Shown one piece after another: positions 53,961 through 64,000 of a DNA stretch of 64,000 nt. The notes under the pieces were generated by a model. That model saw nothing but the letters and a program-made list of their open reading frames with translations, was not told the origin of the DNA and made no database searches. The DNA comes from Selaginella moellendorffii (taxonomy: Eukaryota > Streptophyta > Lycopodiopsida > Selaginellales > Selaginellaceae). The stretch is from the NCBI RefSeq assembly GCF_000143415.4, contig NW_003314375.1, forward strand, positions 187,369-251,368, read 5' to 3'. The position numbers and the translations under genes are program-made. Within the stretch, counting starts at the first letter, position 1; each line of letters starts with the position of its first letter.

Positions 53961-54816
53961 ATGCCTTATCCCACTTGGCTAGACTTTGGAGGATTTGGTA
54001 AAGGAGAGGGTAGCGGGAAAATGTCATCTTCCCAGTCTGGCAAGAGCACTCTCCTCGCAGCAATAAGTTGTAGACTGAAGGAGTTAGGATATCTGGTGGT
54101 GCTCACAGCTCTCAACGAGGCAATGGTGGATGCTGCCAACAACAAACTCAAAGATGAGAGAGCTGCTGCAAACGACTTTTACGACGACGAGATGTGTGAG
54201 CAGATTACGAAGAACAGGGCACAGGTAGACTGGTGCAGCTTTGGTAACAGATCTTTTCCGAGCTCATGGAACACGGGTGGTGAGCAGCAGATTGTGTGGT
54301 CACATATTCTGAACAGCGTACAGTGGGATGTCAGTCTACAATCTTCTGGCCAGATTGAGAGAAGCCAAGCAAGAGTGTATTGCACGGAGTCCATTGGGAA
54401 CTTACAAGCTGGCTAGCTTCTCCCTGTGCGGCTTGCCAAGGCTAAGCTCTTTGATAGGTAGTCATAAATTGAGGGAACCAGCCACACGAACCGTGACAGA
54501 CCTTCACCGCTTTCCAGGCAGATTGAGAAGGAAGACTGGCAGGTGAACAAGGAGCAGGTTGGAAGAATGTTGGCAGAGTTTGCTCGGGATCGGAACTTCC
54601 TCTTCGAACTGGACGAAGATTCGGCAGGGAGTCAAAAGGAACGCCATGGGGAAGATATCGAGCAATATAGTAAAGCTCACGTCTGGCGAGCTGGTTCAGC
54701 GAATATCCATTAGGACTGTCAAGCAGTGGCTAAAGGCTGTGCACAGCAAACGTCTTCAGTCTCACATTGTCTTCAACAACACGGGTCCATGGTGGGCTCA
54801 TTCCAAAGATTGGTAG
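53961..54816 (+). pseudogene. Degenerate P-loop NTPase/helicase-like ORF
   Basis: A frame from 53961 reads SSSQSGKSTLLAAISCRLKE then LGYLVVLTALNEAMVDAANN, like a helicase Walker A region and following strand, but the first P-loop Gly is replaced by Ser. Later readings (SVYNLLARLREAKQECIAR; RFPGRLRRKTGR) need frame changes, and stops interrupt the rest. It looks like a decayed SF1-type or transposon-linked helicase piece. Confidence 0.35.
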
Positions 54817-57346
54817 TTATTCTGACGAGGTCAAGCACGTCAATATGGCTTGCATAGAAACCATGAATGGTTTAGCTCCTGTGGATACTTTGGATACTAT
54901 TCTGGAAGCCATTGATGATGGAATCAGGGCTGAAATCAGTTCGTTTCATCTCGAGCAGCTGGTTGAAAGCTAGTTCACTTCTATTGAAAACCTTCCGCCT
55001 CCAACAGATTCGCTGCTCACCGTCTTTGTGTATGCCATCACTTTTATGGATCCCCATCCGTTCTTAAGCCCCAAGTCGCTCAATTCAAACGGGCAGCCTT
55101 CAGATTACAGTATCCAGTTACAGTTCTTCAGGGGGCTTTTGATTAAGACTGAATATAGTCCATCTACATAAGTATTGGTCTTTACCCTAATTAATCTTCT
55201 TGTCCTTACCACAATGATTGATTAAAAAATGTATTATTTACTTATCATTTTGAAATATATAGGTGAAGCAACAGTTTTTCCTTGTTGGATACATGGCAAC
55301 AAATATGTGATTGCACATGAAAGCATTATATATTTACACATGTGCTATTATCATGGGGTATGCCATGTATGCATGGGGTATAATATTTCAAATTGCTACA
55401 TAAGCATTATACCACATCATCTTAGACAACATAAGATTAGTGCAATGTTAATGAACCTTTTTTTCTCATTCTCATATATTGTGATCATCTTTCTCTTTTT
55501 ATTTTTCACTATTGTAACTCATTTATCTCAGTTATGGCTCATTTATCACAGTGTAGTGCCCCCTAATATAAGCACCATTCTTCAATTAATTAATTGCACT
55601 TCCCATTTCTCACAGTTTATTTGCAGTGTGGCACCTCAATCTAACACAGTGGTGAGTATAATAGATTGGAGCACAGCAGCAAATGCAATTGGAGTGTGGT
55701 AGTGAGGGTGATTGAATAGAGCATGGTGGTGAGTTTGATCAATTAGAGTGTGAAGACAAAACATTTTTTTAGGTGTTTGAACCATTAAGTGTGGTGGTTT
55801 TTGGCATTGCATACAGAAATTTCTTCATTCATTGCAAACCTAATTGGTCTCAAAGTGCTTTTTATTACCTTCACTAAGGAGTGCCCCAATAATGAACTCA
55901 GTCCATAAGGTGTTTAAAATCTAGCTTATGCACTAAAAAACAAGCCTTAACCCAAACTTTAAACCTTGCTAAAAAAAATTTGATGTGGAGATATAACATA
56001 AAAAATTGTATACCCAATATGGTGTTAATATGGACTTTGCTATGTATATGTGGTTGGCATTAAATGTATAAGAAAAAATTTGTGGTTAAAACATTATTTT
56101 GTGAGTCACACATATATGTTTTAATAATTTAAGTACATTGTGTTTTTTTTTCATGTGCAAAATTTTTTACTAGGCCACCCACCCCAAGTACACCTCTCTC
56201 TCTTGGGAGGTGTACCTCCCCCCAAAATTCAGATTATAAATTGCTTGTAATAGATACAAGTTGATAATTTTTAGTTTTTAGATGGTTTTTTAGCAAGGTG
56301 GTAATGGATATACCTAAAATATACTTGAATATTCTAGGATATTCTACCATCTAACAGTTGTTATTCATTTAGATTAATCTTGTATCTATAATTTATAAAC
56401 ATGTTTATAATTTACAAACTTTCTTAAACCCTTTTTAGTATTTTTTTTTATTCTATAATCTAACAGTTGATATGTAATAAGATTAATCTTGTGTTTATAA
56501 ATTACAAACATGCTTCTTTATTTTATCAACTGGATTAATTAGTAATAATAAAAAGTAGACAAATTATTGATTACATTAGAATTAGAGAAAATTTATGGAA
56601 GTTTAGATTGGATATCAATAATAAACCAAAACAAGTAAATTAAACAAGAATTAGAGAAAGTTTACAGAGAAAGTCTTCCTTTAGATTGGAATATATTTAA
56701 TTATTTTGATTCACAAACTATTGCTAAAACTGATTAAGCTCAAGCTAACATGGCATGTCCAAGCTTTTTCCCAAAATACTTTATCTACGGGCCTCACCGC
56801 CAATCTGGGACGCGTGTTGCCATTTTGGCCGCTGGTCGTCGGCACGCCAAATGACCTCACCCCGCCATCACCTCAGTGACGCCAGCAAAAAAAGATCCGG
56901 CCCGCATAATTCCCCGCACATTTTCCACACCGTGCGAGCGGTGATTGTGCGTACGGCGGGCCATGCGCATGCATTTGACTGACACATGTTTTTACTGTTA
57001 CCTTGTAGAAAAAGGCCAGGCGAGTGTGGCATATTCACGTACATTCGCCCTTTACTTTTAGCCGAACAGCTGTATGTGCTGACTCATCGGATGGAGCCAA
57101 TGCGAATGACCCAGCGGGGGGAAAACGATGGCCACCAAAAAAAATAAGCGAGGTAACTCTGGATAAAAATTTTAATCCAGGGAGCTGGAGTGTTTAAATT
57201 GCGAGCTAGGCTCACTAGGAAGCATTTTGGAAGCCCGCGAAATTTCCATCCAAAGAAAGAGGAGTGGTAAGTGTAGCGAGCGAGGAAGAAAGAGTGAGAA
57301 AAGAGAGAGGATTCTCCCTTCTTTGCGAAGGGATCGAGCGAATTGG
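54817..57346. other. AT-rich gene-free region with repeat fragments
   Basis: 55148-55215 (GACTGAATATAGTCCATCTAC...CCCTAATTAATCTTCTTGTCC) resembles the end of the LTRs at 26839 and 29229, so it is a partial solo LTR. 56313-56345 (GAATATTCTAGGATATTCTACCATC) matches about 29655. TACACCTC and GAGGTGTA form a short inverted repeat near 56190-56215. From about 56750 the DNA becomes GC-richer and is the probable NAC promoter. Confidence 0.5.
55148..55215 (+). repeat. Partial solo LTR-like fragment
   Basis: Similar to the 3' half of the terminal repeats of the LTR element at 26839-29389. Confidence 0.45.
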
Positions 57347-58644
57347 ATGGAGCACAATTCGAAGAAGGCTGTGAATTCACTGCAGCTCCCGCCGGGCTTT
57401 CGATTCCACCCCACGGACGAGGAGCTGGTCGTGCATTACCTCGCTCGCCGGGCGGCGTCGCGGCCATTCGCAGTGCCAATCATCGCGGAGGTGGATCTCT
57501 ACAAGTTTGATCCGTGGGATCTCCCGGACAAGGCCTTGTTTGGCGAGCGCGAGTGGTACTTCTTCAGCCCTCGCGATCGAAAGTACCCGAATGGAGCTCG
57601 GCCCAACCGCGCAGCCGGGTCGGGCTACTGGAAGGCCACTGGCACCGACAAGCCCATCTCCAGCGATGGATGCAAAGTGGGCGTGAAGAAGGCGCTGGTG
57701 TTCTACAGGGGACGAGCGCCCAAGGGATCGAAGACGAGCTGGATCATGCACGAGTATCGATTGGCCGACGCCAGCGGCGCCAGCAATCGATTGAGCTTGC
57801 GCAAGAAGGGATCTCTCCGGGTAAGTGATAGAGCCTTGTGTTTTCTTGAGCGTTCTATGTTATATTATATGGATCTGTGTTCTTGGATCAATCTCTCGCG
57901 AGGGAGAGGTTTTTTCGGCAATCGCGGGATGGGTTTTGATGGGTTTTTCTTCCTCTTTCTTTTGGTCAGCTGGACGACTGGGTTCTCTGCCGGATCTACA
58001 AGAAGCAATCGAGCGATTGGAAGAGCCCCGCGGCCTCACAAGAAGCGCCAAGCCGCGAGAACGTGAAAATGGACGCGGACGATGAGTCGTGCCTGGAGGA
58101 GGTCCTGGCGTCCCTGCCCGACATTGACGATTCCAAGATTTGCTTGCCGAGGCTGGGCTCTTTCACCGCCATGCTCTCGAACGAGCAACAAGGCGATCAG
58201 GCTCAAGCCAATGGATCCCTTGGAGCGAGAGGAATTGGATCCGCCACGAGCTTCACTGCAAACAGTGGAGCGCCTTTGATCGATCAGCTCAAATTCCACA
58301 ACGCTTCCTCAGCTCTAAACTCCAGTGATCCTGTAGTGGATAATTGTCTCCTGGATACTCGGTACAATGATCTTCCCACTCTCAGCCTCTATAACAACAG
58401 CTCTAGAACAAGTGATCACCACCACCACCAACAACACATCCTGGATCAAAAGCCCACAATCTCTCCGGAGCAAATGTTCTATCTCAAGAATTTCCCCAAC
58501 TCGAGGCCGCATTCGCAGGGGATTTTCCAAACCCCCAGCTCGATCGAGGATGGAGTCCAAGGTTCCTGCAAGAACCAAGTAATTTACTCGGACAGGATCA
58601 ACATGGTAAATTTCCCAGGTTATTTCTTCCAACACAAGAGCTGA
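57347..58644 (+). CDS. NAC-domain transcription factor, ATAF/NAP type
   Basis: Two exons (57347-57820, 57970-58644) encode 382 residues. The start [20 protein letters not shown] is chosen because the NAC domain begins just after it; the frame is open further upstream. Subdomains A-E are all visible: [63 protein letters not shown] then [19 protein letters not shown], and, across the intron, [12 protein letters not shown]. The C-terminal half is Ser/Asn/Gln-rich (SDHHHHQQH run) and ends [15 protein letters not shown]. Relatives of this group act in stress, ABA and senescence responses; that is inference. DNA-binding residues look intact. Confidence 0.94.
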
Positions 58645-59130
58645 AAAATTAAAAAAGGTGGTGGCGTAAATTAAAAAAGGTTTGCTATACATTTTTTATT
58701 CGGTTTTTTTTTTGTAAAACTTCCTTTTTTGTGGAGATCATTATAAGCAAAACGTGTAATTCGAAGATCATAGCCATGTTTCACTCGCGAGAAGATGCCA
58801 GACAAGAGATATGCCTGTGCGTTTTCAAATGGTCGGGAGATCATCCAACGCTCTTTCTAGAATCCTTTTTCTTTTGTTTTTGCTTGTCTCCGGATACGGC
58901 AGCTTCCACCTCCACATCGGAAATCTCATCGGAAATCTGATCCTCCACGGGAAACGCAGATCTGCTTTACACTATCCAGTTGGATCCCGCATCGAGCTAA
59001 GAAAATAGTTGAAATCGATCGACCACCAGCGAGAATGCTGCTGTTTGTCTGTTGCCACTGTACACTTGGTTTGCGAATCCGCAGAAAGAATTTTAGAAGA
59101 GAAAAATGAAACCAGCTTACTCGGGCTCTG
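58645..59130. other. Intergenic between convergent NAC and UBP genes
   Basis: 3' flanks of NAC (plus) and UBP (minus). No gene is seen. Confidence 0.45.
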
Positions 59131-62024
59131 TCAAACTCTCTCGTAGAAAAGGAGGTAGGCCTCGCTTCTCAAAACTTGATCCAGCGTTGTTCTTCGCACG
59201 TCCGAGTCGCTGATATAGTACCAAAAATTCTCCTTGCCATCCCCGGCGCTTCCTCCACGGACAAACGCGACGTAATGCCCGCCTTTCATGGTGCCCGAGT
59301 GCTCCACGACTCCGACCAGGCGATATAAGCCGCCATCCCTGCAAAACAAGCGGACAAAAGGCATCATTAGTTACACACGACATTCCAGCAAAAGAACCAG
59401 AAAGCCATGGAATAGGAAAACGAAAAGGGAGGAAGAAAAAACAAAGGCGCTTACCTGGAGGTGCTGAGAAACGGGCTCAAGTTGAGAAGCTCGTCGAATG
59501 CTACGTGACCCGTGAGCTTGCTCAGTCGTCCACGCATGTCTTGGGCGAATCGCTTCAGGTGAACCGTCAACACCGGAGGCGCCTTTCGTATAACTAGCCG
59601 CTTTGTCGCCTTTCTCTTTACCAAAACTTTGGTGCTGCTGCTGCTGCTGCTGCTGCTTCCTCCCTTGTGTGCCTGTTTCGTTTTTGGCTTGCCACAAGAC
59701 GTATCATTCCCGTCTTCGTCCTCGCCTTTCTCCTCCATGCTGCATGGACCTGCTTGAGATGACGTCGGTTCCGTCCCTCGAGCTTCAGCGTCACAAGTAG
59801 GACCGTCCTCATCCCCATCAACAGTCGTTGAATCCGCCGAGTCAGAGGACCTCCGTGTGCAGTTGTCGCAGCCCCACGCATTCTCACCGGAGAGAACTTC
59901 CAGCTTGGTAAAAGCCTGGAGGCATCCCTCCAGAGACTTTGCCGTGATGCTCTTCTCGATGATGTCTTCAATCTCTTCCGTTTCCTCCACACTTGCGGCG
60001 TTCGTACTGCTTGTCCCAGGGCGCTCCGCGCAGCCTAACACAGTGACCGAAGTGCTAGCCTCCTCCTCGAAAAAAAGTTCTGCTATACCATCAACCTCGC
60101 TAGGCGCAAGCATCTCCCAGCCGTCCTGTACGTTCGATGGTGCTTGATTGTCACCTTCCCAGTATGGCAGTAAAATCACTGCAGGAGGGCCCGCAGAAGG
60201 CAGCCCCTCCGAATTATCTACGCTATCTTCCACACCTGTTATAGTCACATCGGCCACTTTCGAAAGGTCGTCTTCCTCTTTCCCCACTTTCGAAAGGTCT
60301 TCTTCCTCTTTCCCGGGTAGAGCTGCTATAGTTGTAACACCTTCACCTACAATGTTATCGGCATTATCTGCTTCCTTTTCTTCACCTCCCAGAGGACCTG
60401 ATGTAGTTGCATCGACTTCTGCCACTGCCTTCCCTTCATCACGGAGTTCCGAGCCACCTTCTTCGGCCACCGTAACCTCTAGCCGATTCTCATCGTGGTC
60501 GGAAAACTGCTGTTGAGAAGTGACATCTACAAAGTCGTCCCCTACGTAGTCCAGCCACGAAAGGTCATCCATCACACTTCCTGTTTCTGCTTGTTTCTCT
60601 ACGGCCGTCTCGCTGATCTTTTCACCGATGTTTTTCTCGCTCTTGATCTGGAAAGAAGCTTTCGGCTGCAATACTTTCCTTTTCCTTTCAAGTGCCTTCT
60701 TCGCTTTGGCCTCCCTCTTCGAGCATGCGTTGTTTGTTTGCACCTTGCTTGCTACCTTGAAAGTGCTTGTTGTTCCCTTGGAGCTGTGTGACAAAGGGAT
60801 TGGCAAAGAAACGTCAAGAAAAGGTTCCAAAACTGACGAAGAATGGCCGCACTCACAGCAGGTAACCGTGCTCGCAAACTGTCCGCCGAAGAGATGGTCG
60901 ACGAACGTATGATCTTCTTTTCCGTTGGCTGAGTTCTTCTCCTCCGACTCTTTATGTTTCCCCTCGACCTGAAGACCGTCGAGAAGGCATCGCAGCAACT
61001 CGTGGCTATCCTGTTGGTGATAGCCAGAAAACCGAGAAGACTTCGAACACAGCGCTCCAAACAAACCCTTCGGATTATACGTAGTATAGTCGCGATGCCG
61101 CTTCTTGGCATTCCCCGAGAACGCTTCCAGATTGTCACCATTGATCTCGAGGAAGAACCTCCTCAGCGCAGACGTGAGAGGTCCCTCGGAAGCACCAGCA
61201 GCGACAGGATTGAGAAAGTAGTCCTTCAAGTACCTGACCGCGAGCAAGTTTTGCATGACCGAGTTGAAGAAGCACGTATTCCCCAAGTTGACGAGACCCC
61301 GGACGATCCCATTCTTCGGTGACGAGCACTCCACTGAAGTAGAAGTAGCGGAACGAGCAGCACTCACGCTCTCGTTCTCCTCCTTTCCTTTCCCAGCACC
61401 ATCACTTTCACTCATCCAGCTCTCCTGGATCAGCCTCACTGCCTGCTGCAGAAGCTTTCCCCTGGCTCCGAGACCAGGAAAACCACCTATGATCGAAGCC
61501 TGCGTCGCGATACTTCCCTGACAATCCAAGCACCATATAGAACTCACATCCCCGCATTGAAGAACGAAAGGATGCCTGTTCCTCCTAAAGTGCTCGATAG
61601 CATGACCATGTCCGAGAGGGAGCTGGACTGCCGACGAAGTCTCCTCCACAGACTTAGCACACCCGACGTGAGCACAGGCCAGGCAAAACCACAGCGAGGA
61701 GGAGTCCTCGTTCTCTTGCTGGTTCTTCTTTCGATTCACCGGCTTCTTCTTCCCATCCTTTGGCTGCTTCTTAGAGCAATCCAGGCAGTTCTGCGAGGCG
61801 GCCTCTCGCAGCTTCTCCCCGAGCTTCTCGACATCCACCCCGCGGGTGAAATGCCGGCACTTGACCGCCTGTTCTAGCTCCAATCCATCGCCATTCCTAT
61901 GCTCGACAGGAGCTGATTCCACTGCTGGAGATGGAGATTCATCGCTACACTCACCAGAGGGCTGCTGATCCGGCCGCGGTGGACGAAATCGCTGCTGCGG
62001 CCTCCTCTTCGCTTTTTTGGGCAT
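59131..62024 (-). CDS. Ubiquitin carboxyl-terminal hydrolase, UBP1/UBP2 type
   Basis: Two exons (62024-59455, 59338-59131) encode 925 residues. The basic start [18 protein letters not shown] could be a nuclear signal. A ZnF-UBP domain follows (CRHFTRGVD..., [30 protein letters not shown]). The catalytic Cys box is [19 protein letters not shown], with [18 protein letters not shown] and zinc-binding [21 protein letters not shown] long acidic, low-complexity insert (about 470-720) separates the fingers from the second half ([30 protein letters not shown]). The His box [15 protein letters not shown] and [19 protein letters not shown] close the protein. Catalytic residues are intact, so deubiquitination is expected. 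The start codon is 41 bp from that of the divergent arabinofuranosidase gene. Confidence 0.94.
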
Positions 62025-62065
62025 AATCCCTAGGGCCAAGACCCTAAAAAAAAAGAGAGTAAAAT
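62025..62065. promoter_or_regulatory. 41-bp bidirectional spacer with telo-box-like ACCCTAAAAAA
   Basis: Only 41 bp separate the UBP (minus) and ASD (plus) start codons; AGACCCTAAAAAAAAA at 62038-62054 is a telo-box variant. Each gene's core promoter probably lies within the other's 5' UTR or first exon. Confidence 0.55.
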
Positions 62066-64000
62066 ATGAGCTCCTCTATTATGCTGCTAGCGGTGTTCTT
62101 CGTCTTCGCATTCGTGGCGCCGCGAGCGATCGATGCCGCCGATCTCGTCATGCGAGTGGATGCTGGAAGCGCTGGCCGGAGGGATTCCATCCACGCTGTT
62201 TGGAGTGTTCTTCGAGGTCTGAGCTGCATTTTTTCATCGATTTTGTCTGAAATTTCGATCGATCGCCCAGGAAATCAACCATGCAGGGGGAGGAGGTCTC
62301 TGGGCCGAGCTCGTCAGTAACAGAGGTGATTCTTTCTTTCAAATTCGTCTCCCGAGATGGATTTCTTTACCTTTTCTCGAAGAGCGATGCTTGGCTTTGT
62401 GATTCTTTTCTATCTTCTTGTCCATGGAATTTGATACGATTTTTCTCTATAGGATTTGAGTCTGGGGGCCAAAACACTCCATCCAACATAGCGCCATGGT
62501 ACGCGATTGGTGACGAGTCCCAGGTGTGGCTGGAGTCGGAACGATCCTCTTGCTTTGAGCGAAACCCAGTTGCTTTGAGGATGGAAGTAGTTCGAGAGGT
62601 GGAAGGTGGGGTGGGAATCGCCAATCCAGGCTTTTGGGGAATGGTGATCGTCGCAGTTTCTTGCATGCAAAGCTTGGAGCTGATCATGTTTTGTTTCTAG
62701 GACATTCGAGCTGGGAACACATACAAAGTTTCTCTCTGGGTACGATCTCTCGATAAAGTCAATCTTTCCATTGCGTTTACGTCAAGAAATGGAACAACAA
62801 CTTTGGCTCAAAGTGATCTCACGTAAGTCTCTTTTTTTATTTCCTAGCTCTTCCTCTCGTTCTAATGCACACTCTGGAAAGATTGGACGCTTCAGAGGCA
62901 GAGGAATGGAGCAAACATGAGATGGTTTTGGAAGCTTTTGACACCGATCACTACGCTCGACTTGCTCTGACAAGCATGCACAAAGGAGTGTTATGGCTCG
63001 ACCAGGTTTCAGCGATGCCTGAAGAGACGTACAAGGTAACTCGTGCATCGGAACATACGTTTCCAATATCTTCTGCGCAGGGACATGGATTCCGAAAGGA
63101 GCTTGCGCTCATGCTTGAAGATTTAAAGCCAGGATTCGTTCGTTTTCCAGGTGACGAAATCTATCAGGCTTTTCAAGCTAATCACAACTCTTTCCAGGCG
63201 GATGTTATGTTGAAGGTGGAAGCCTGCGAAACGCGTGGAGATGGAGAGATACAGTCGGCCCCTGGGAGGAAAGGCCTGGTCATTTTGGTGATAAGTGGAA
63301 TTATTGGTCGGATGACGGGCTCGGGTTTTTTGAGCTTCTCCAGGTACTCCCTTTTTTTCAAGCTTCGCGACGTAGTTACTCAAGTGATGAAGCTTTTAGC
63401 TTTCAGAGGACCTGGAGGCCTTGCCTGTCTGGGTTTTCAATAACGGTACGTTTTTGGAAGCTTGGAGCAGTATTTTGAGCTGTTGCATGTTTTGTTCTTG
63501 CAGGGATCAGTCACTCGGACGAGGTTTTACCGGAGCTTCTTGATCCTTTCATTCAGGTTTGGATCACTTAAGAAAACCTGGTGGTCTCGTGAAATACGTA
63601 AAATACTTTTACACTATCAGGACATTCTTGACGGTATTGAGTTTGCAAGGGGACCTATGACTAGTAAATGGGGTCGAGTTCGCGAGGCTATGGGACATCC
63701 CGAACCTTTCCCTCTTTTCTACATGGCTATTGGTAATGAGGACTGCGAGAGGCAGTACTACCACGGTGAGCTCCTTATTTGGATACTCCATTGTTTAACT
63801 TATTCAGACTTTGGCCGCAGCGAACTATCTAAAGTTCTACTATGCGATAAAGGAAGCATATCCAGATATCCATCTGATATCTAACTGCGATGGAACACTA
63901 AAACCTCTTGGTCACCCGGCTGATCTGTTCGATTTCCATGTACGTAAAGCCTGTTTTTATCTCGAATTTTGTTTTACGCTTTCTCTTTCAGATCTATACG
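62066..64000 (+). CDS. ASD1: Alpha-L-arabinofuranosidase (GH51), 3' end beyond window, apparent frameshift in exon 1
   Basis: Cell-wall enzyme releasing terminal arabinose from arabinan and arabinoxylan. A signal peptide (MSSSIMLLAVFFVFAFVAPR) leads to DLVMRVDAGSAGR. The expected next words IPSTLFGVFFE are in another frame, so one base too many seems present near 62178-62183. From there splicing works: EINHAGGGGLWAELVSNR, GFESGGQNTPSNIAPW, NPGFWGM, GNTYKVSLWVRSLDKVNLSI, GVLWLDQVSAMPEETYK, GGCYVEGGSLRNAWRWRDTV, WNYWSDDGLGFFELL, and FYMAIGNEDCERQYYH with the catalytic acid/base Glu. LISNCDGTLKPLGHPADLFD follows near the right edge; the nucleophile Glu lies outside. About 11 exons are visible. 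Identity is firm; whether the frameshift is real is open. Confidence 0.9.

Overview
The window looks like nuclear DNA of a vascular, non-seed plant, most probably a lycophyte of the Selaginella type. This is inferred from the sequence: most introns are only about 47-70 bp with GT..AG ends, genes are tightly packed, the two PPR genes are intronless and built almost entirely of uniform 31-residue repeats, and the gene set is typically plant (plastid and mitochondrial targeting, NAC and AP2/ERF factors, DET2, bifunctional TH1, CRINKLY4-type receptor, GH51). No search was run, so the species is not proven.

Layout. 1-8.8 kb: a PPR gene cut by the left edge (minus), decayed retroelement sequence, a broken TPR-SET gene, and an intact divergent protein-kinase-like gene (minus) whose first intron carries a 58-bp tandem duplication. 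8.8-16.6 kb: two large many-exon metabolic genes, F2KP and an aconitase with an organellar presequence (plus). 18.3-23.1 kb: an intronless CRINKLY4-type receptor with a deleted activation segment, then an RGG/SERBP1-like RNA-binding protein. 23.4-32.6 kb: two paralogous minus-strand genes for secreted proteins made almost only of a Hedgehog-type Hint (Hog) domain. They lie in about 1-kb direct repeats, 7 kb apart, with a hypothetical gene, an LTR-flanked element and AT-rich gene-free DNA between them. 32.6-43.3 kb: a second PPR gene, a gene remnant, cytosolic-type NAD-GPDH, DET2, TH1 and PFC1. 44.7-53.6 kb: a DREB-type AP2 factor, a small conserved-looking protein, a putative plastid solute-binding protein, SDG40-type SET protein, tRNA-Gln(CUG), a double HMA protein, a DHHC S-acyltransferase and a small DnaJ-type zinc-finger protein. 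53.7-57 kb: decayed P-loop ORF and AT-rich repeats. 57.3-64 kb: NAC factor, ubiquitin-specific protease, and an alpha-L-arabinofuranosidase that runs off the right edge.

Arrangement. Most genes are unrelated housekeeping or regulatory genes. Three divergent pairs (TH1/PFC1, small protein/solute-binding protein, UBP/ASD) have start codons only 41-62 bp apart, and each spacer contains a telo-box-like AGGGTT/ACCCTAA motif, suggesting shared bidirectional promoters. One convergent pair overlaps by 18 coding bases. The most unusual content is the pair of Hint-only proteins: after predicted signal-peptide removal only about 4 or 6 residues would precede the catalytic cysteine, so their cargo and product are unclear.
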